From positions 654,001-718,000 of the forward strand of contig NZ_AP018558.1 of assembly GCF_003574215.1 (NCBI RefSeq): a stretch of DNA of 64,000 nt, read 5' to 3'. Position 1 is the first letter of the stretch. Each line of letters starts with the position of its first letter. The notes below the pieces were generated by a model, which worked only from the letters and a program-made list of their open reading frames with translations, had not been told where the DNA came from and did no database searches. This document shows positions 34,555 through 42,530 of this stretch, in pieces. The stretch comes from Hydrogenophilus thermoluteolus (GTDB lineage Bacteria; Pseudomonadota; Gammaproteobacteria; Burkholderiales; Rhodocyclaceae). A program made the position numbers and the translations under genes.

Positions 34555-35679
34555 ATGGTATGGACGCTGGGCATCGCCACCGCGCCCGTTCCCGAAGAAC
34601 GGCGACTGGCGCTCACCCCGGAGCTGGTCGCGAAGTATGAGCAGTTGGGCGCCAGCATTGTGCTCGCGAAAGGGGCGGGGCTTCGCGCCCACTGGCCCGA
34701 TGCGGCCTTTGAAGGTGTCACGTGGGTCGATTCTCCACAGGCGGTTTTCGCTCGCGCCGATGTCGTGGCGTGCGTGATGCCGCCGACACTCGACGAAATC
34801 GCAGCGATGCGTCCCGGTTCGGTGTTGGTGGGGGCGTTACGGCCTTGGGCGTCAGCGCAGCAGATCGACGCGCTCTGTGCGCAGCGGGTCACCGCATTCG
34901 CGCTCGAATTGCTGCCGCGGATCACCCGTGCGCAGCCAATGGATATCCTGTCGTCGCAAGCTACTGTTGCGGGTTACGAGGCTGCGTTGATCGCGGCCGA
35001 CCATGCGCCGAAATTCTTTCCGATGCTGACCTTTGCGGCTGGGACGATCCGTCCCGCGAAGGTCTTCGTGATCGGTTGCGGTGTTGCGGGGTTGCAAGCG
35101 ATCGCTACGGCCCGCCGCTTGGGGGCGATGGTCGAAGCGTACGATGTCCGTCCCGAAACGCGAGAACAGGTTGCGTCACTCGGCGCGAAATTCGTCGATA
35201 CCGGAGTCGTCGCGGTGGGTGCAGGCGGTTATGCGCGCGAACTCACTGAAGCGGAGCAGGCGCAACAGACCGCGGTGCTCAGCAAAGCGGTTGCCGCTGC
35301 CGACGTGGTGATCACCACGGCTTCGGTTCCGGGGCGTCCCGCGCCCAAAATCGTCACGCAGGAGATGCTGGCAGCGATGCGACCGGGTGCGGTCGTCGTT
35401 GACCTCGCCGCTGAACAAGGCGGAAACGTCGAAGGGACGGTGTTGGGAGAAAAACGGTGGATCGGTGACGTGCTGGTGATTGGACCGGCCTTCATCCAGA
35501 GCCGCATGCCGGTGCACGCCTCCGAAATGTTCGCCAAAAACGTCTGGCATTTTCTTGCCCCGCACGTTCAGGATGGTGCGCTCGCGTGGCAGTGGGAAGA
35601 CGAGATCGTGACTGCGACGTGTATCACCCGCGATGGCGCGCTCGTCAATGAGCGCGTCCGGGAATGGTTGGGGGGGTAG
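34555..35679 (+). CDS. pntAA: NAD(P) transhydrogenase subunit alpha part 1
   Basis: A 374-residue soluble NAD(H)-binding subunit. It has TAPVPEERRLALTPE at the N-terminus, SSQATVAGYEAALIAA, the nucleotide motif VIGCGVAGLQAIATARRLGA and YDVRPETREQV. Proton-translocating transhydrogenase couples the proton gradient to NADPH formation. As in Rhodospirillum, the alpha chain is split here into pntAA and pntAB rather than fused as in E. coli. AAGGAG lies six bases before the ATG. Confidence 0.95.
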   Translation: MVWTLGIATAPVPEERRLALTPELVAKYEQLGASIVLAKGAGLRAHWPDAAFEGVTWVDSPQAVFARADVVACVMPPTLDEIAAMRPGSVLVGALRPWASAQQIDALCAQRVTAFALELLPRITRAQPMDILSSQATVAGYEAALIAADHAPKFFPMLTFAAGTIRPAKVFVIGCGVAGLQAIATARRLGAMVEAYDVRPETREQVASLGAKFVDTGVVAVGAGGYARELTEAEQAQQTAVLSKAVAAADVVITTASVPGRPAPKIVTQEMLAAMRPGAVVVDLAAEQGGNVEGTVLGEKRWIGDVLVIGPAFIQSRMPVHASEMFAKNVWHFLAPHVQDGALAWQWEDEIVTATCITRDGALVNERVREWLGG

Positions 35680-35685
35680 CAGCGA

Positions 35686-35973
35686 ATGGATGGCATCTCT
35701 GCGCTCTTTATTTTCATGCTGGCAGCCGTCGCTGGGTACGAAATCATTGCCCGCGTGCCGGTGATCCTCCACACGCCGTTGATGTCCGGTTCGAACTTCG
35801 TCCACGGCATCGTCCTCGTCGGAGCGATGGTGGTGTTGGGCCACGCCGAAGGGGCGCTCGAGACCGCGATCGGCGTACTCGCGGTAGCGCTGGGTGCGGC
35901 GAACGCCGTCGGGGGGTATGTCGTGACCGATCGCATGCTTGCGATGTTCCAGAAAAAGGGGGACAAGCAGTGA
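35686..35973 (+). CDS. pntAB: NAD(P) transhydrogenase subunit alpha part 2
   Basis: A 95-residue membrane subunit with three helices, including YEIIARVPVILHTPLMSGSNFVHGIVLVGAM, the conserved proton-channel region with its histidine. It starts six bases after pntAA, and its stop overlaps the GTG start of pntB. Confidence 0.93.
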   Translation: MDGISALFIFMLAAVAGYEIIARVPVILHTPLMSGSNFVHGIVLVGAMVVLGHAEGALETAIGVLAVALGAANAVGGYVVTDRMLAMFQKKGDKQ

Positions 35974-37340
35974 TCGAAATGATCTATTTCCTGGCGACGT
36001 TCGCGTTCATCATGGGGTTGCGGGCGATGAGCGCCCCCGCGACAGCGGTGCAGGGGATGCGCATCGCTGGGGTGGCGATGGTGGTCGCGGTGGGGGCAAC
36101 CTTTTTCACCCCGGGGTTGCATAACCTGGGTTGGATGGTCGCAGCGATCGCTGTCGGGGGTGGTTTGGCTTGGATCTGGGCGCGTCGGGTGGCGATGACC
36201 GAAATGCCCCAGATGGTGGCGATCTATAATGGCCTGGGCGGGGGCGCTGCTGCGGCGATCGCGGCGGTGGAATTGCTCGGTGCTCAGACTGGTCTCCCGA
36301 CTTCGGTGGGCGTTCTCGCTATTCTGGGCGCGGTGATCGGCGCAGTCGCGTTTTCCGGCAGCCTCGTTGCGTGGGCGAAACTCGACGGCCGCGTCCGCAA
36401 GGTGTGGCGGCTCAAACGTGGCCACAACGACGTCGTGCTGCTCTTGGCGATCCTGACTCTGGGGATCGGTTTGACTTTGGGGGTCAGTGGTGCGCCCAGC
36501 GCTGGCGGATTGCTGCTCTTCTTCGTGCTGGCGCTCGCGCTCGGTGCGCTTGTGACATTGCCGATCGGTGGCGCCGATATGCCAGTGGTGATCTCGTTGC
36601 TCAACGCCTTTACCGGGCTGGCGGTCGGCTTCGAAGGGTACGTGCTCGCGAACCCGATGTTGATCGTTGCCGGCATCGTCGTCGGGGCGTCGGGAACCCT
36701 CTTGACGCTCTTGATGGCCAAAGCGATGAATCGCCCAATCCGCAACGTCCTCTTTGCCCCGATCACCGGCGAAGCTGCGGAGCACGAGCCTGGTAGCGTC
36801 ACGGGACGGTTGAAGACGTACGCCCCCACCGACGCCGCTGCGGCGCTCCGTTACGCGCAACAGGTGGTGATCGTGCCGGGTTACGGTATGGCGGTTGCCG
36901 GTGCGCAACACAAAGTCTGGGAGATGGCACAACTTCTCGAAGAAGCGGGGGTTACGGTGAAGTTTGCGATCCACCCGGTTGCCGGCCGCATGCCGGGCCA
37001 TATGAATGTATTGCTTGCCGAAGCCGGGGTGCCCTACGAAAAGATTTTCGATTTGGACGAGATCAACGGGGAGTTTCCGCAAACCGACGTCGTGCTCGTG
37101 ATCGGCGCCAACGACGTCGTGAATCCAGCCGCGCGCACCAACCCGTCGAGTCCGATCTACGGGATGCCGATCCTCGATGTCGATCGGGCGCGCGAAGTGA
37201 TCGTGATCAAACGCGGACAGGGACGGGGGTATTCCGGAATCGAAAACGAACTCTTCTACCGTGACCATTGCCATTTGGTCTATGGCAACGCGCACGAGGT
37301 GGTTGCCGATATCATCGCGGAGTTGAAAACGATGGGATGA
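35970..37340 (+). CDS. pntB: NAD(P) transhydrogenase subunit beta
   Basis: A 456-residue subunit. About eight N-terminal helices form the proton path with pntAB. The C-terminal domain III binds NADP(H): VIVPGYGMAVAGAQHKVWEM, GRMPGHMNVLLAEAGVPY and GANDVVNPAAR. The GTG at 35970 overlaps the pntAB stop and gives the usual start. It would supply NADPH for biosynthesis alongside MaeB. Confidence 0.95.
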   Translation: MIEMIYFLATFAFIMGLRAMSAPATAVQGMRIAGVAMVVAVGATFFTPGLHNLGWMVAAIAVGGGLAWIWARRVAMTEMPQMVAIYNGLGGGAAAAIAAVELLGAQTGLPTSVGVLAILGAVIGAVAFSGSLVAWAKLDGRVRKVWRLKRGHNDVVLLLAILTLGIGLTLGVSGAPSAGGLLLFFVLALALGALVTLPIGGADMPVVISLLNAFTGLAVGFEGYVLANPMLIVAGIVVGASGTLLTLLMAKAMNRPIRNVLFAPITGEAAEHEPGSVTGRLKTYAPTDAAAALRYAQQVVIVPGYGMAVAGAQHKVWEMAQLLEEAGVTVKFAIHPVAGRMPGHMNVLLAEAGVPYEKIFDLDEINGEFPQTDVVLVIGANDVVNPAARTNPSSPIYGMPILDVDRAREVIVIKRGQGRGYSGIENELFYRDHCHLVYGNAHEVVADIIAELKTMG

Positions 37341-37696
37341 GGGGGTGGATTCGCATGCGGTACCGGTGGTTCGGGGCGGTCCTCGTGTGGTCGCTGCTTA
37401 CTGCGCCGGTGTACGCGCAAAGCGATCCCCGCGGTGAACAGGTGCCTTTTATCGGTGACGAGCGCGCGCAAGTGATGCGCAATGCGCCGTTTGAGGGTGT
37501 CGCGCAAACAAGCTCGGCACTGCAACGGCTGGCGCTCGATATGCAACTTTTCGATTATTGCCAGAATCCGTTGCTCAGCGAGGAGACATTGGCGCCTCTC
37601 TTGGCGGAAGCAGCCCGGTTGACCGGGGACGAACCCACCTGTACCGCGGTGATGGCACGGCTCGGCTATCTCCAGCGTTCGCGTACGCGGCGCTGA
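37337..37696 (+). CDS. Small exported protein of unknown function in the pnt operon
   Basis: A 119-residue protein starting with ATGA overlapping the pntB stop, so it is almost certainly translated from the pnt mRNA. An internal ATG at 37355 (MRYRWFG) is an alternative start. A signal peptide ends APVYA; the mature part of about 90 residues is mostly helical and holds two cysteines (DYCQNPL, EPTCTAV) that could form a disulfide. No family is recognised. Confidence 0.65.
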   Translation: MRGWIRMRYRWFGAVLVWSLLTAPVYAQSDPRGEQVPFIGDERAQVMRNAPFEGVAQTSSALQRLALDMQLFDYCQNPLLSEETLAPLLAEAARLTGDEPTCTAVMARLGYLQRSRTRR

Positions 37697-37739
37697 CCTC
37701 TGTGAGCTCAGAGTGTGCGCGTGGAAGTCGCACAGGGGC

Positions 37740-39260
37740 TCACAGCCGATGGGATGCTTGCGGGCTCGCGGTTTGCTTGAGGGTCAGTGGCTGTGTGCTC
37801 TCTTGCCAAGGACCGAATATCGGACCTTGTTGGAAACGGCAGCCGAGCGCGGCCAGGAAATCGCGTTGCGCAGCGGTCGCAACGCCTTCGGCGATCACCG
37901 TAAAGCCCATCGCGTTGCCGAATTGCAGTAAGCCGTCGAGCAGTTTTTCTACCCGTTCGTCGCGGCCAATCTGAGTGACCCACGTCGCGGCGAGCTTTAT
38001 CGCATGAACGGGAAGGTGAGCGAGCAGACCAAAGTTGCTGGTGCCTTGTCCAACGTGATCGACGACGATCCGAACCCCCTTTTCCCCCATTTCGAGTAGC
38101 TGCGCACACTGATGCGTATCGAGCGCAGAAAATGCGGTTTCGTCGATTTCCAACATGAGCAGCGACCAAGGGAGCGACGCGGTCCGCCATGCGGTTTTGA
38201 TCTGCGTGAGGGTTTCGCGATGCCGCAATTGCCGCGCGTCGAGGTTGAGCGCAAGCGGCGTCTGCCATCGGCGCGCCCAGCGGGTTGCATGCGTGAGCCA
38301 TGCGGTCAGCCAGGCTCGGTTCGCGGTAGGATCGAGCAGGAGCGGTGCGACGGTTTCCGCATCGACCGAACCGCGATGCGGAGCGTGCCATCGTAAGACC
38401 CCTTCGGCGCCAACGAGCATGCCGGTAGCGACATCGACGCACGGGGAAAGCCACAGGGTGAAGTCCTCGGGGGTCGCAGCCGCCAATTGCTCCGTAATCG
38501 AATGCGATCCTGGCGCGCTTTTCGAGGACGCGGAAACGGTATCGGTTGCATACCGTCGCGGAGGATGTCGGTGTGGGGTAAACAACAACACACGCCAACC
38601 CGGGTTGGGACCGTTCAGGATACGCGCCCGCAACGGGTAGCGTCCGATGCCTTCGATCAGGGCCACCGGCGGTTCGTCTGCTTCCGGCCAATGCACCGTC
38701 ACCGCTTCGGTGATCGGTTGGTGCAACAGAGGCTGCCATGCCGGCCAGCGCGCGCGTGCCGCGGCATTGACCGCGACCAGCCGCTCAGTTTCGTCGAGGA
38801 CCCAGATCGGTTCAGTGCTCGCAGCGGCGAGTTGGATCCAAAACGTTTCGGCAAGCGACGTACTGCGGTACTGTTCGTGAAGCAAGTCCGGTGCGATGAG
38901 GATCGCGTGCATCCCCGGACGGATGCGTGCCGCTGCGGTGAAGCGAAATACCTTTTTGCGTCCGTGCGGCAACGCCAACGTGATGCTTCCTTTGGTTTCA
39001 TTTTGAATGAACCAACGTGCCCGGGCGTGCAAAAAAGCTTGGGGGGAGGGAAACAGGGATTCCAGAGGCGCTTGGATCAATTCACGGTAATTGCGTTCGA
39101 GCCACCGGCACGCGGCGCTGTTGACTTCCAAGATACGCTCATCGCTGACGATCAACAAACCTTCGTCGATGAGTTCCAGGAGCGCCAAATAGACGCCGAT
39201 TTCGACCCCTTCGGAAAAATCGGGGCGGAACGGTTCGTTCGTTTCGGGCAGCGACACCAT
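37740..39260 (-). CDS. PAS-EAL protein with a degenerate EAL domain
   Basis: A 506-residue cytoplasmic protein. Two PAS-like segments (LIDEGLLIVSDERILEVNSAA, near residue 30; EPIWVLDETERLVAVNAAA, near 150) precede an EAL domain of about 250 residues. The catalytic signature is decayed: EAL has become EGV (EGVLRW), the DDFG aspartates read VDHVGQG, and the LKID lysine-aspartate reads IKLA. The AEGV loop and the Asn (LNLDARQL) remain. It is unlikely to cut c-di-GMP and may bind it or a protein. The start is uncertain: 39260 (MVSLPE) is used; 39293 or TTG 39362 overlapping rhlE are possible. Confidence 0.8.
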   Translation of the reverse strand: MVSLPETNEPFRPDFSEGVEIGVYLALLELIDEGLLIVSDERILEVNSAACRWLERNYRELIQAPLESLFPSPQAFLHARARWFIQNETKGSITLALPHGRKKVFRFTAAARIRPGMHAILIAPDLLHEQYRSTSLAETFWIQLAAASTEPIWVLDETERLVAVNAAARARWPAWQPLLHQPITEAVTVHWPEADEPPVALIEGIGRYPLRARILNGPNPGWRVLLFTPHRHPPRRYATDTVSASSKSAPGSHSITEQLAAATPEDFTLWLSPCVDVATGMLVGAEGVLRWHAPHRGSVDAETVAPLLLDPTANRAWLTAWLTHATRWARRWQTPLALNLDARQLRHRETLTQIKTAWRTASLPWSLLMLEIDETAFSALDTHQCAQLLEMGEKGVRIVVDHVGQGTSNFGLLAHLPVHAIKLAATWVTQIGRDERVEKLLDGLLQFGNAMGFTVIAEGVATAAQRDFLAALGCRFQQGPIFGPWQESTQPLTLKQTASPQASHRL

Positions 39261-39358
39261 CGGGGAAAGGTCCAGGAACGACACGGACAGCATACCCGAC
39301 AGAGCCGGAAATCGAAACGAAGAAAAACGGGTTTTTCTCAGGCGATTTTTGCAGCGAC

Positions 39359-40759
39359 TCAAGCTTCGGCCGACTCACGGCGACCAGAGCCCCCGAGCAA
39401 AACCGGGACGGGGTCGCGGCGGCGTCCCCCCCAGAGCGCTTCCATCGTCTGCCAGTCGAAAGGTTGCGTAGGGTCTCCTGCATCCGTTCGTTGTTGAGCC
39501 CCTCGCCACGTTGCTGGAATTTCGTCGCGGACCACCGTTGGCATCGCGTCGCTTTCCACCGCCATTTGGGCCTTCGGGGAACGGCGGTCTCGCACCCGTT
39601 CCCGTTTTTCGGGACGCGCCGGGGCTGCAGGGGACTCCCATTTCTCTCCTGGGATTTTCTGTTTCAGAAGCTTTTCGATCGCTTCCAATCGCTCCTCTTC
39701 GCTGGGGTCGACCAGCGAGATCGCGATTCCCGTGTGACCAGCACGGCCGGTTCGGCCAACCCGGTGGATGTAATCTTCTGGATTGGGCGGAAGCGCAAAA
39801 TTGACGACGAACGGCAGCCCTTCGATGTCGAGCCCGCGCGCGGCGACATCGGTCGCGACCAAGACGCGCAATTTGCCGTCACGAAACGCTTCGAGGGTTT
39901 CCAGACGTTGCTGCTGGCTCTTGTCGCCGTGGATCGCTTGGGCGTTGACTTTGTTGCGCTGTAAGAATGCCGTGAGTCTGCCGCACGCCACTTTGGTGTC
40001 GACGAAAACCAGTACTTGGCCCTCCCGGTCGTGCAACAGCTGCAGGAGCGCGTGGCGTTTTTGCTCTTGGGCGACCCAGAAGACCTTGTGTTCGATGGTT
40101 TCGCTCACCGTATTGCGGCGGGCGACCTCGACGGTAACGGGGTCGTGGAGCCACTGTTCCGCCAATTTGCGGATCGCGGGTGAAAAGGTGGCAGAAAAAA
40201 GGGCTGTTTGGCGGGTTGCGGGCAGATGCTCGACGATGCGGCGAATATCGGGGAGAAATCCCATGTCGAGCATGCGGTCTGCTTCGTCGAACACCAGGAA
40301 CGCCACCTGATTGAGGCGAACCGTTTTCTGTTCCAGATGGTCGAGGAGTCGTCCCGGCGTGGCGATCACGATCTCCACCCCTTGGCGCAGCGCTTCGACT
40401 TGCGCCTTGAAGTCGACGCCTCCGAAAATCGCGGTGCTTCTGAGCGGCAGGTATTTTCCGTACTGGGCAACCGCTTCGGCAACCTGAAGGACCAGCTCTC
40501 GCGTGGGCGCCAGTATGAGCGCGCGGGTCGGGTGGCGCGCCGGGCTGGGTGAGCGATTGGCGAAGGGTGCACGGCGCTCCAAAATGGGCAGTGTGAAGCT
40601 TGCTGTTTTGCCCGTTCCCGTTTGGGCGGCGCCCAGCAAGTCGCGCCCCGCGAGCAACACCGGGATCGCTTTCGCTTGGATTGGCGTGGGTTCTTCGTAG
40701 CCCAATTCTTCAACTGCGCGCAGCAGTTCGGGTCTCAGCCCCAAGTCAGCAAAACGCAT
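39359..40759 (-). CDS. rhlE: DEAD-box RNA helicase (RhlE type)
   Basis: A 466-residue helicase with the Q motif (FADLGLRPELLRAVEELGYEEPTPIQ), Walker A AQTGTGKT, DEAD, SAT (ALFSATF), and motif VI HRVGRTGRAGHTG. The basic, low-complexity C-terminal tail is typical of RhlE. It unwinds RNA in ribosome assembly or decay. Start at ATG 40759 (MRFADLGL) rather than the upstream TTG, from family alignment by eye. Confidence 0.93.
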   Translation of the reverse strand: MRFADLGLRPELLRAVEELGYEEPTPIQAKAIPVLLAGRDLLGAAQTGTGKTASFTLPILERRAPFANRSPSPARHPTRALILAPTRELVLQVAEAVAQYGKYLPLRSTAIFGGVDFKAQVEALRQGVEIVIATPGRLLDHLEQKTVRLNQVAFLVFDEADRMLDMGFLPDIRRIVEHLPATRQTALFSATFSPAIRKLAEQWLHDPVTVEVARRNTVSETIEHKVFWVAQEQKRHALLQLLHDREGQVLVFVDTKVACGRLTAFLQRNKVNAQAIHGDKSQQQRLETLEAFRDGKLRVLVATDVAARGLDIEGLPFVVNFALPPNPEDYIHRVGRTGRAGHTGIAISLVDPSEEERLEAIEKLLKQKIPGEKWESPAAPARPEKRERVRDRRSPKAQMAVESDAMPTVVRDEIPATWRGAQQRTDAGDPTQPFDWQTMEALWGGRRRDPVPVLLGGSGRRESAEA

Positions 40760-40860
40760 GCAAGCAGCCGCTCCTTCGCAGCGAGCCAATGTCCAGTTGC
40801 CATTATACCGATAAGGTACAATCGTTCATGACAATACGGTAACGAAAAGAGGGATTCAAG

Positions 40861-41898
40861 ATGGAATACCGCCAGTTGGGCAACAGCGACCTCACCGTTT
40901 CGGCCATTTGTCTCGGGACGATGACCTTTGGCGAGCAAAACGACGAAAAAGAAGCGCACGCGCAGCTCGATTGGGCGCTCGCGCACGGGATCAACTTCAT
41001 CGATACCGCGGAGATGTACCCCGTGCCGCCGCGGGCTGAAACGTACGGAGAGACGGAGCGAATCATCGGCAACTGGTTGAAACGGCAAGATCGCAGCAAA
41101 GTGGTGCTCGCGACCAAAGCCGCCGGGCCTGCGCGAAGCCTCAACTGGATTCGCGGAGGTCCCAAGGCGTTCGACGAAGCGAATCTTCAGGCGGCGATCG
41201 ACGGTAGTCTCAAACGGTTGCAAACCGACTATATCGATCTCTACCAGTTGCATTGGCCCGAACGCAACCAACCGATGTTTGGCGAATGGCGGTTCGACCC
41301 GAAGAAGGAGCGGCCTTTCACGCCGCTCATGAAGCAACTGGAAGCGCTCGCCAAATTGGTCGAAGCCGGAAAGGTGCGCTATGTCGGCGTTTCGAACGAG
41401 CACCCGTGGGGGGTGATGACGTTCGTTCAGCTGGCACAACAGTTCGGGTTGCCGCGGATCGTCTCGATCCAAAATGCGTTCAGCCTGCTCAACCGCACCT
41501 TCGAAGGGGGCTTAGCGGAGGTGTGTTGGCGCGAATCGGTGTCGCTGCTTGCCTATTCGCCGCTCGCTTTTGGCCACCTCACTGGGAAGTACCTCAAAGA
41601 TCCCAATGCGTCCGGGCGGCTGACCCGTTTCCCCAATTTTGGACAACGATATACCAAACCCAACGTCCGCCCGGCGGTGGAAGCGTACGCTGCGCTTGCC
41701 GAAGCGTGGGGGATGAGCCCGGCAACGCTTGCGCTCAGTTGGTGTTACCACCATCCGCTCGTCACCAGCACGATCATCGGCGCCACGTCGCTTGCGCAAC
41801 TGGAAGCGAACGTCCGCGCTTGGGAGACCAAACTCACGGACGAACAGCTGAGCGCGATCGACGCGGTGCATTTGCGTTACACCAACCCCGCGCCGTAA
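40861..41898 (+). CDS. Aldo/keto reductase (Tas-like)
   Basis: A 345-residue NADP(H)-dependent reductase of the AKR superfamily. The catalytic tetrad is visible: D and Y in FIDTAEMYPVPPRAETYG, K in VVLATKAAG, H in DLYQLHWPER. The segments AEMYPVP and SLNWIRGG match E. coli Tas, whose true substrate is uncertain. ATG at 40861; rhlE diverges from it across about 100 bases. Confidence 0.92.
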   Translation: MEYRQLGNSDLTVSAICLGTMTFGEQNDEKEAHAQLDWALAHGINFIDTAEMYPVPPRAETYGETERIIGNWLKRQDRSKVVLATKAAGPARSLNWIRGGPKAFDEANLQAAIDGSLKRLQTDYIDLYQLHWPERNQPMFGEWRFDPKKERPFTPLMKQLEALAKLVEAGKVRYVGVSNEHPWGVMTFVQLAQQFGLPRIVSIQNAFSLLNRTFEGGLAEVCWRESVSLLAYSPLAFGHLTGKYLKDPNASGRLTRFPNFGQRYTKPNVRPAVEAYAALAEAWGMSPATLALSWCYHHPLVTSTIIGATSLAQLEANVRAWETKLTDEQLSAIDAVHLRYTNPAP

Positions 41899-41908
41899 GC
41901 GGACGTCG

Positions 41909-42307
41909 TCAATGCCCGCCGCCTGCAGCGGCAGGGGCGGGTGCAGACGCGTTCTGTCCGTTTGCAGGGCGCGCAAGCGATGGGATCAATGGCTCGTTGC
42001 GTTCCAAAGGCTTGGCGGTGACTTGCGGCTCGTTCGGGACGAGTTGTGCCGGAACGGTAGGGAGCTCTTTTTCCAGCAAATATTCGTTCATCTCCCGCCA
42101 TCCCTCGTAGATCGCGGCTTTCTCCAAGTCGGGGTGCAGGTAGTAGCAATCTTCGAGCGAACGTCCGGAATGACGGCATGCCGCGCCAATCGCTTTCGCC
42201 TCGGCCTTGGCTTTGTTGGGGTTGGGAATTTCCAGCGCGTCGTAGAGGGCGTCGCAGCCACTCACAAGCGCAACGAATGCGAAGAGGAGGAGGCGCTTTG
42301 CGGACAT
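41909..42307 (-). CDS. Small lipoprotein of unknown function
   Basis: A 132-residue protein with a type II signal peptide: MSAKRLLLFAFVALVSGC, lipobox LVSGC with C18. The body contains a paired-cysteine segment ACRHSGRSLEDCYYLHPDLEKAAIYEGWREMNEYL and ends in a flexible A/P-rich tail. The ACR..GRSLEDCY pattern looks like a conserved proteobacterial lipoprotein family, but I cannot name it. Its ribosome site is the 3' arm of the tRNA-Leu terminator hairpin. Confidence 0.75.
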   Translation of the reverse strand: MSAKRLLLFAFVALVSGCDALYDALEIPNPNKAKAEAKAIGAACRHSGRSLEDCYYLHPDLEKAAIYEGWREMNEYLLEKELPTVPAQLVPNEPQVTAKPLERNEPLIPSLARPANGQNASAPAPAAAGGGH

Positions 42308-42312
42308 GAAAA

Positions 42313-42342
42313 AACCTCCGGAACCGATCTGGTTGGGAGGTT
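42313..42342 (-). terminator. Terminator of tRNA-Leu, overlapping the lipoprotein ribosome site
   Basis: On the minus strand AACCTCC pairs with GGAGGTT, with an inner AACC/GGTT stem and an AGATC loop, followed by a run of Ts. The GGAGG arm and T run directly precede the lipoprotein ATG at 42307, so the same sequence is both terminator and Shine-Dalgarno. Confidence 0.75.
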
Positions 42343-42355
42343 ATCATAAAAATTG

Positions 42356-42440
42356 TGGTGCCCAGGAGAGGACTCGAACCTCCACGCCTTGCGGCACTAG
42401 AACCTGAATCTAGCGCGTCTACCAATTCCGCCACCTGGGC
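42356..42440 (-). tRNA. tRNA-Leu (anticodon CAG)
   Basis: An 85-nucleotide tRNA reading GCCCAGGTGGCGGAATTGG at the 5' end. The anticodon stem CTAGA/TCTAG carries loop TTCAGGT (CAG). The long class II variable arm (TGCCGCAAGGCGT) is typical of tRNA-Leu, and the T arm is GGAGGTTCGAGTCCTCTC-like. The 3' CCA is encoded. Confidence 0.97.
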
Positions 42441-42457
42441 AGGCAACGAAGTACGCT

Positions 42458-42485
42458 ATTATACGAAGTGTAGGCCAGCTGTCAA
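42458..42485 (-). promoter_or_regulatory. Promoter of tRNA-Leu
   Basis: On the minus strand a perfect TTGACA (42485-42480), 16 bases, and a perfect TATAAT (42463-42458) lie 17 bases before the tRNA. It points away from rnr. Confidence 0.85.
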
Positions 42486-42530
42486 GGCGCTGGCATGCAG
42501 TGACAAATTGTGGATACGAATGAGTAAACG

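Noticed and set aside
35568..37295. Minus-strand open frame of 575 codons opposite pntAB-pntB
   Set aside because: Shadow of the transhydrogenase genes with His/Arg/Asp-rich composition only.
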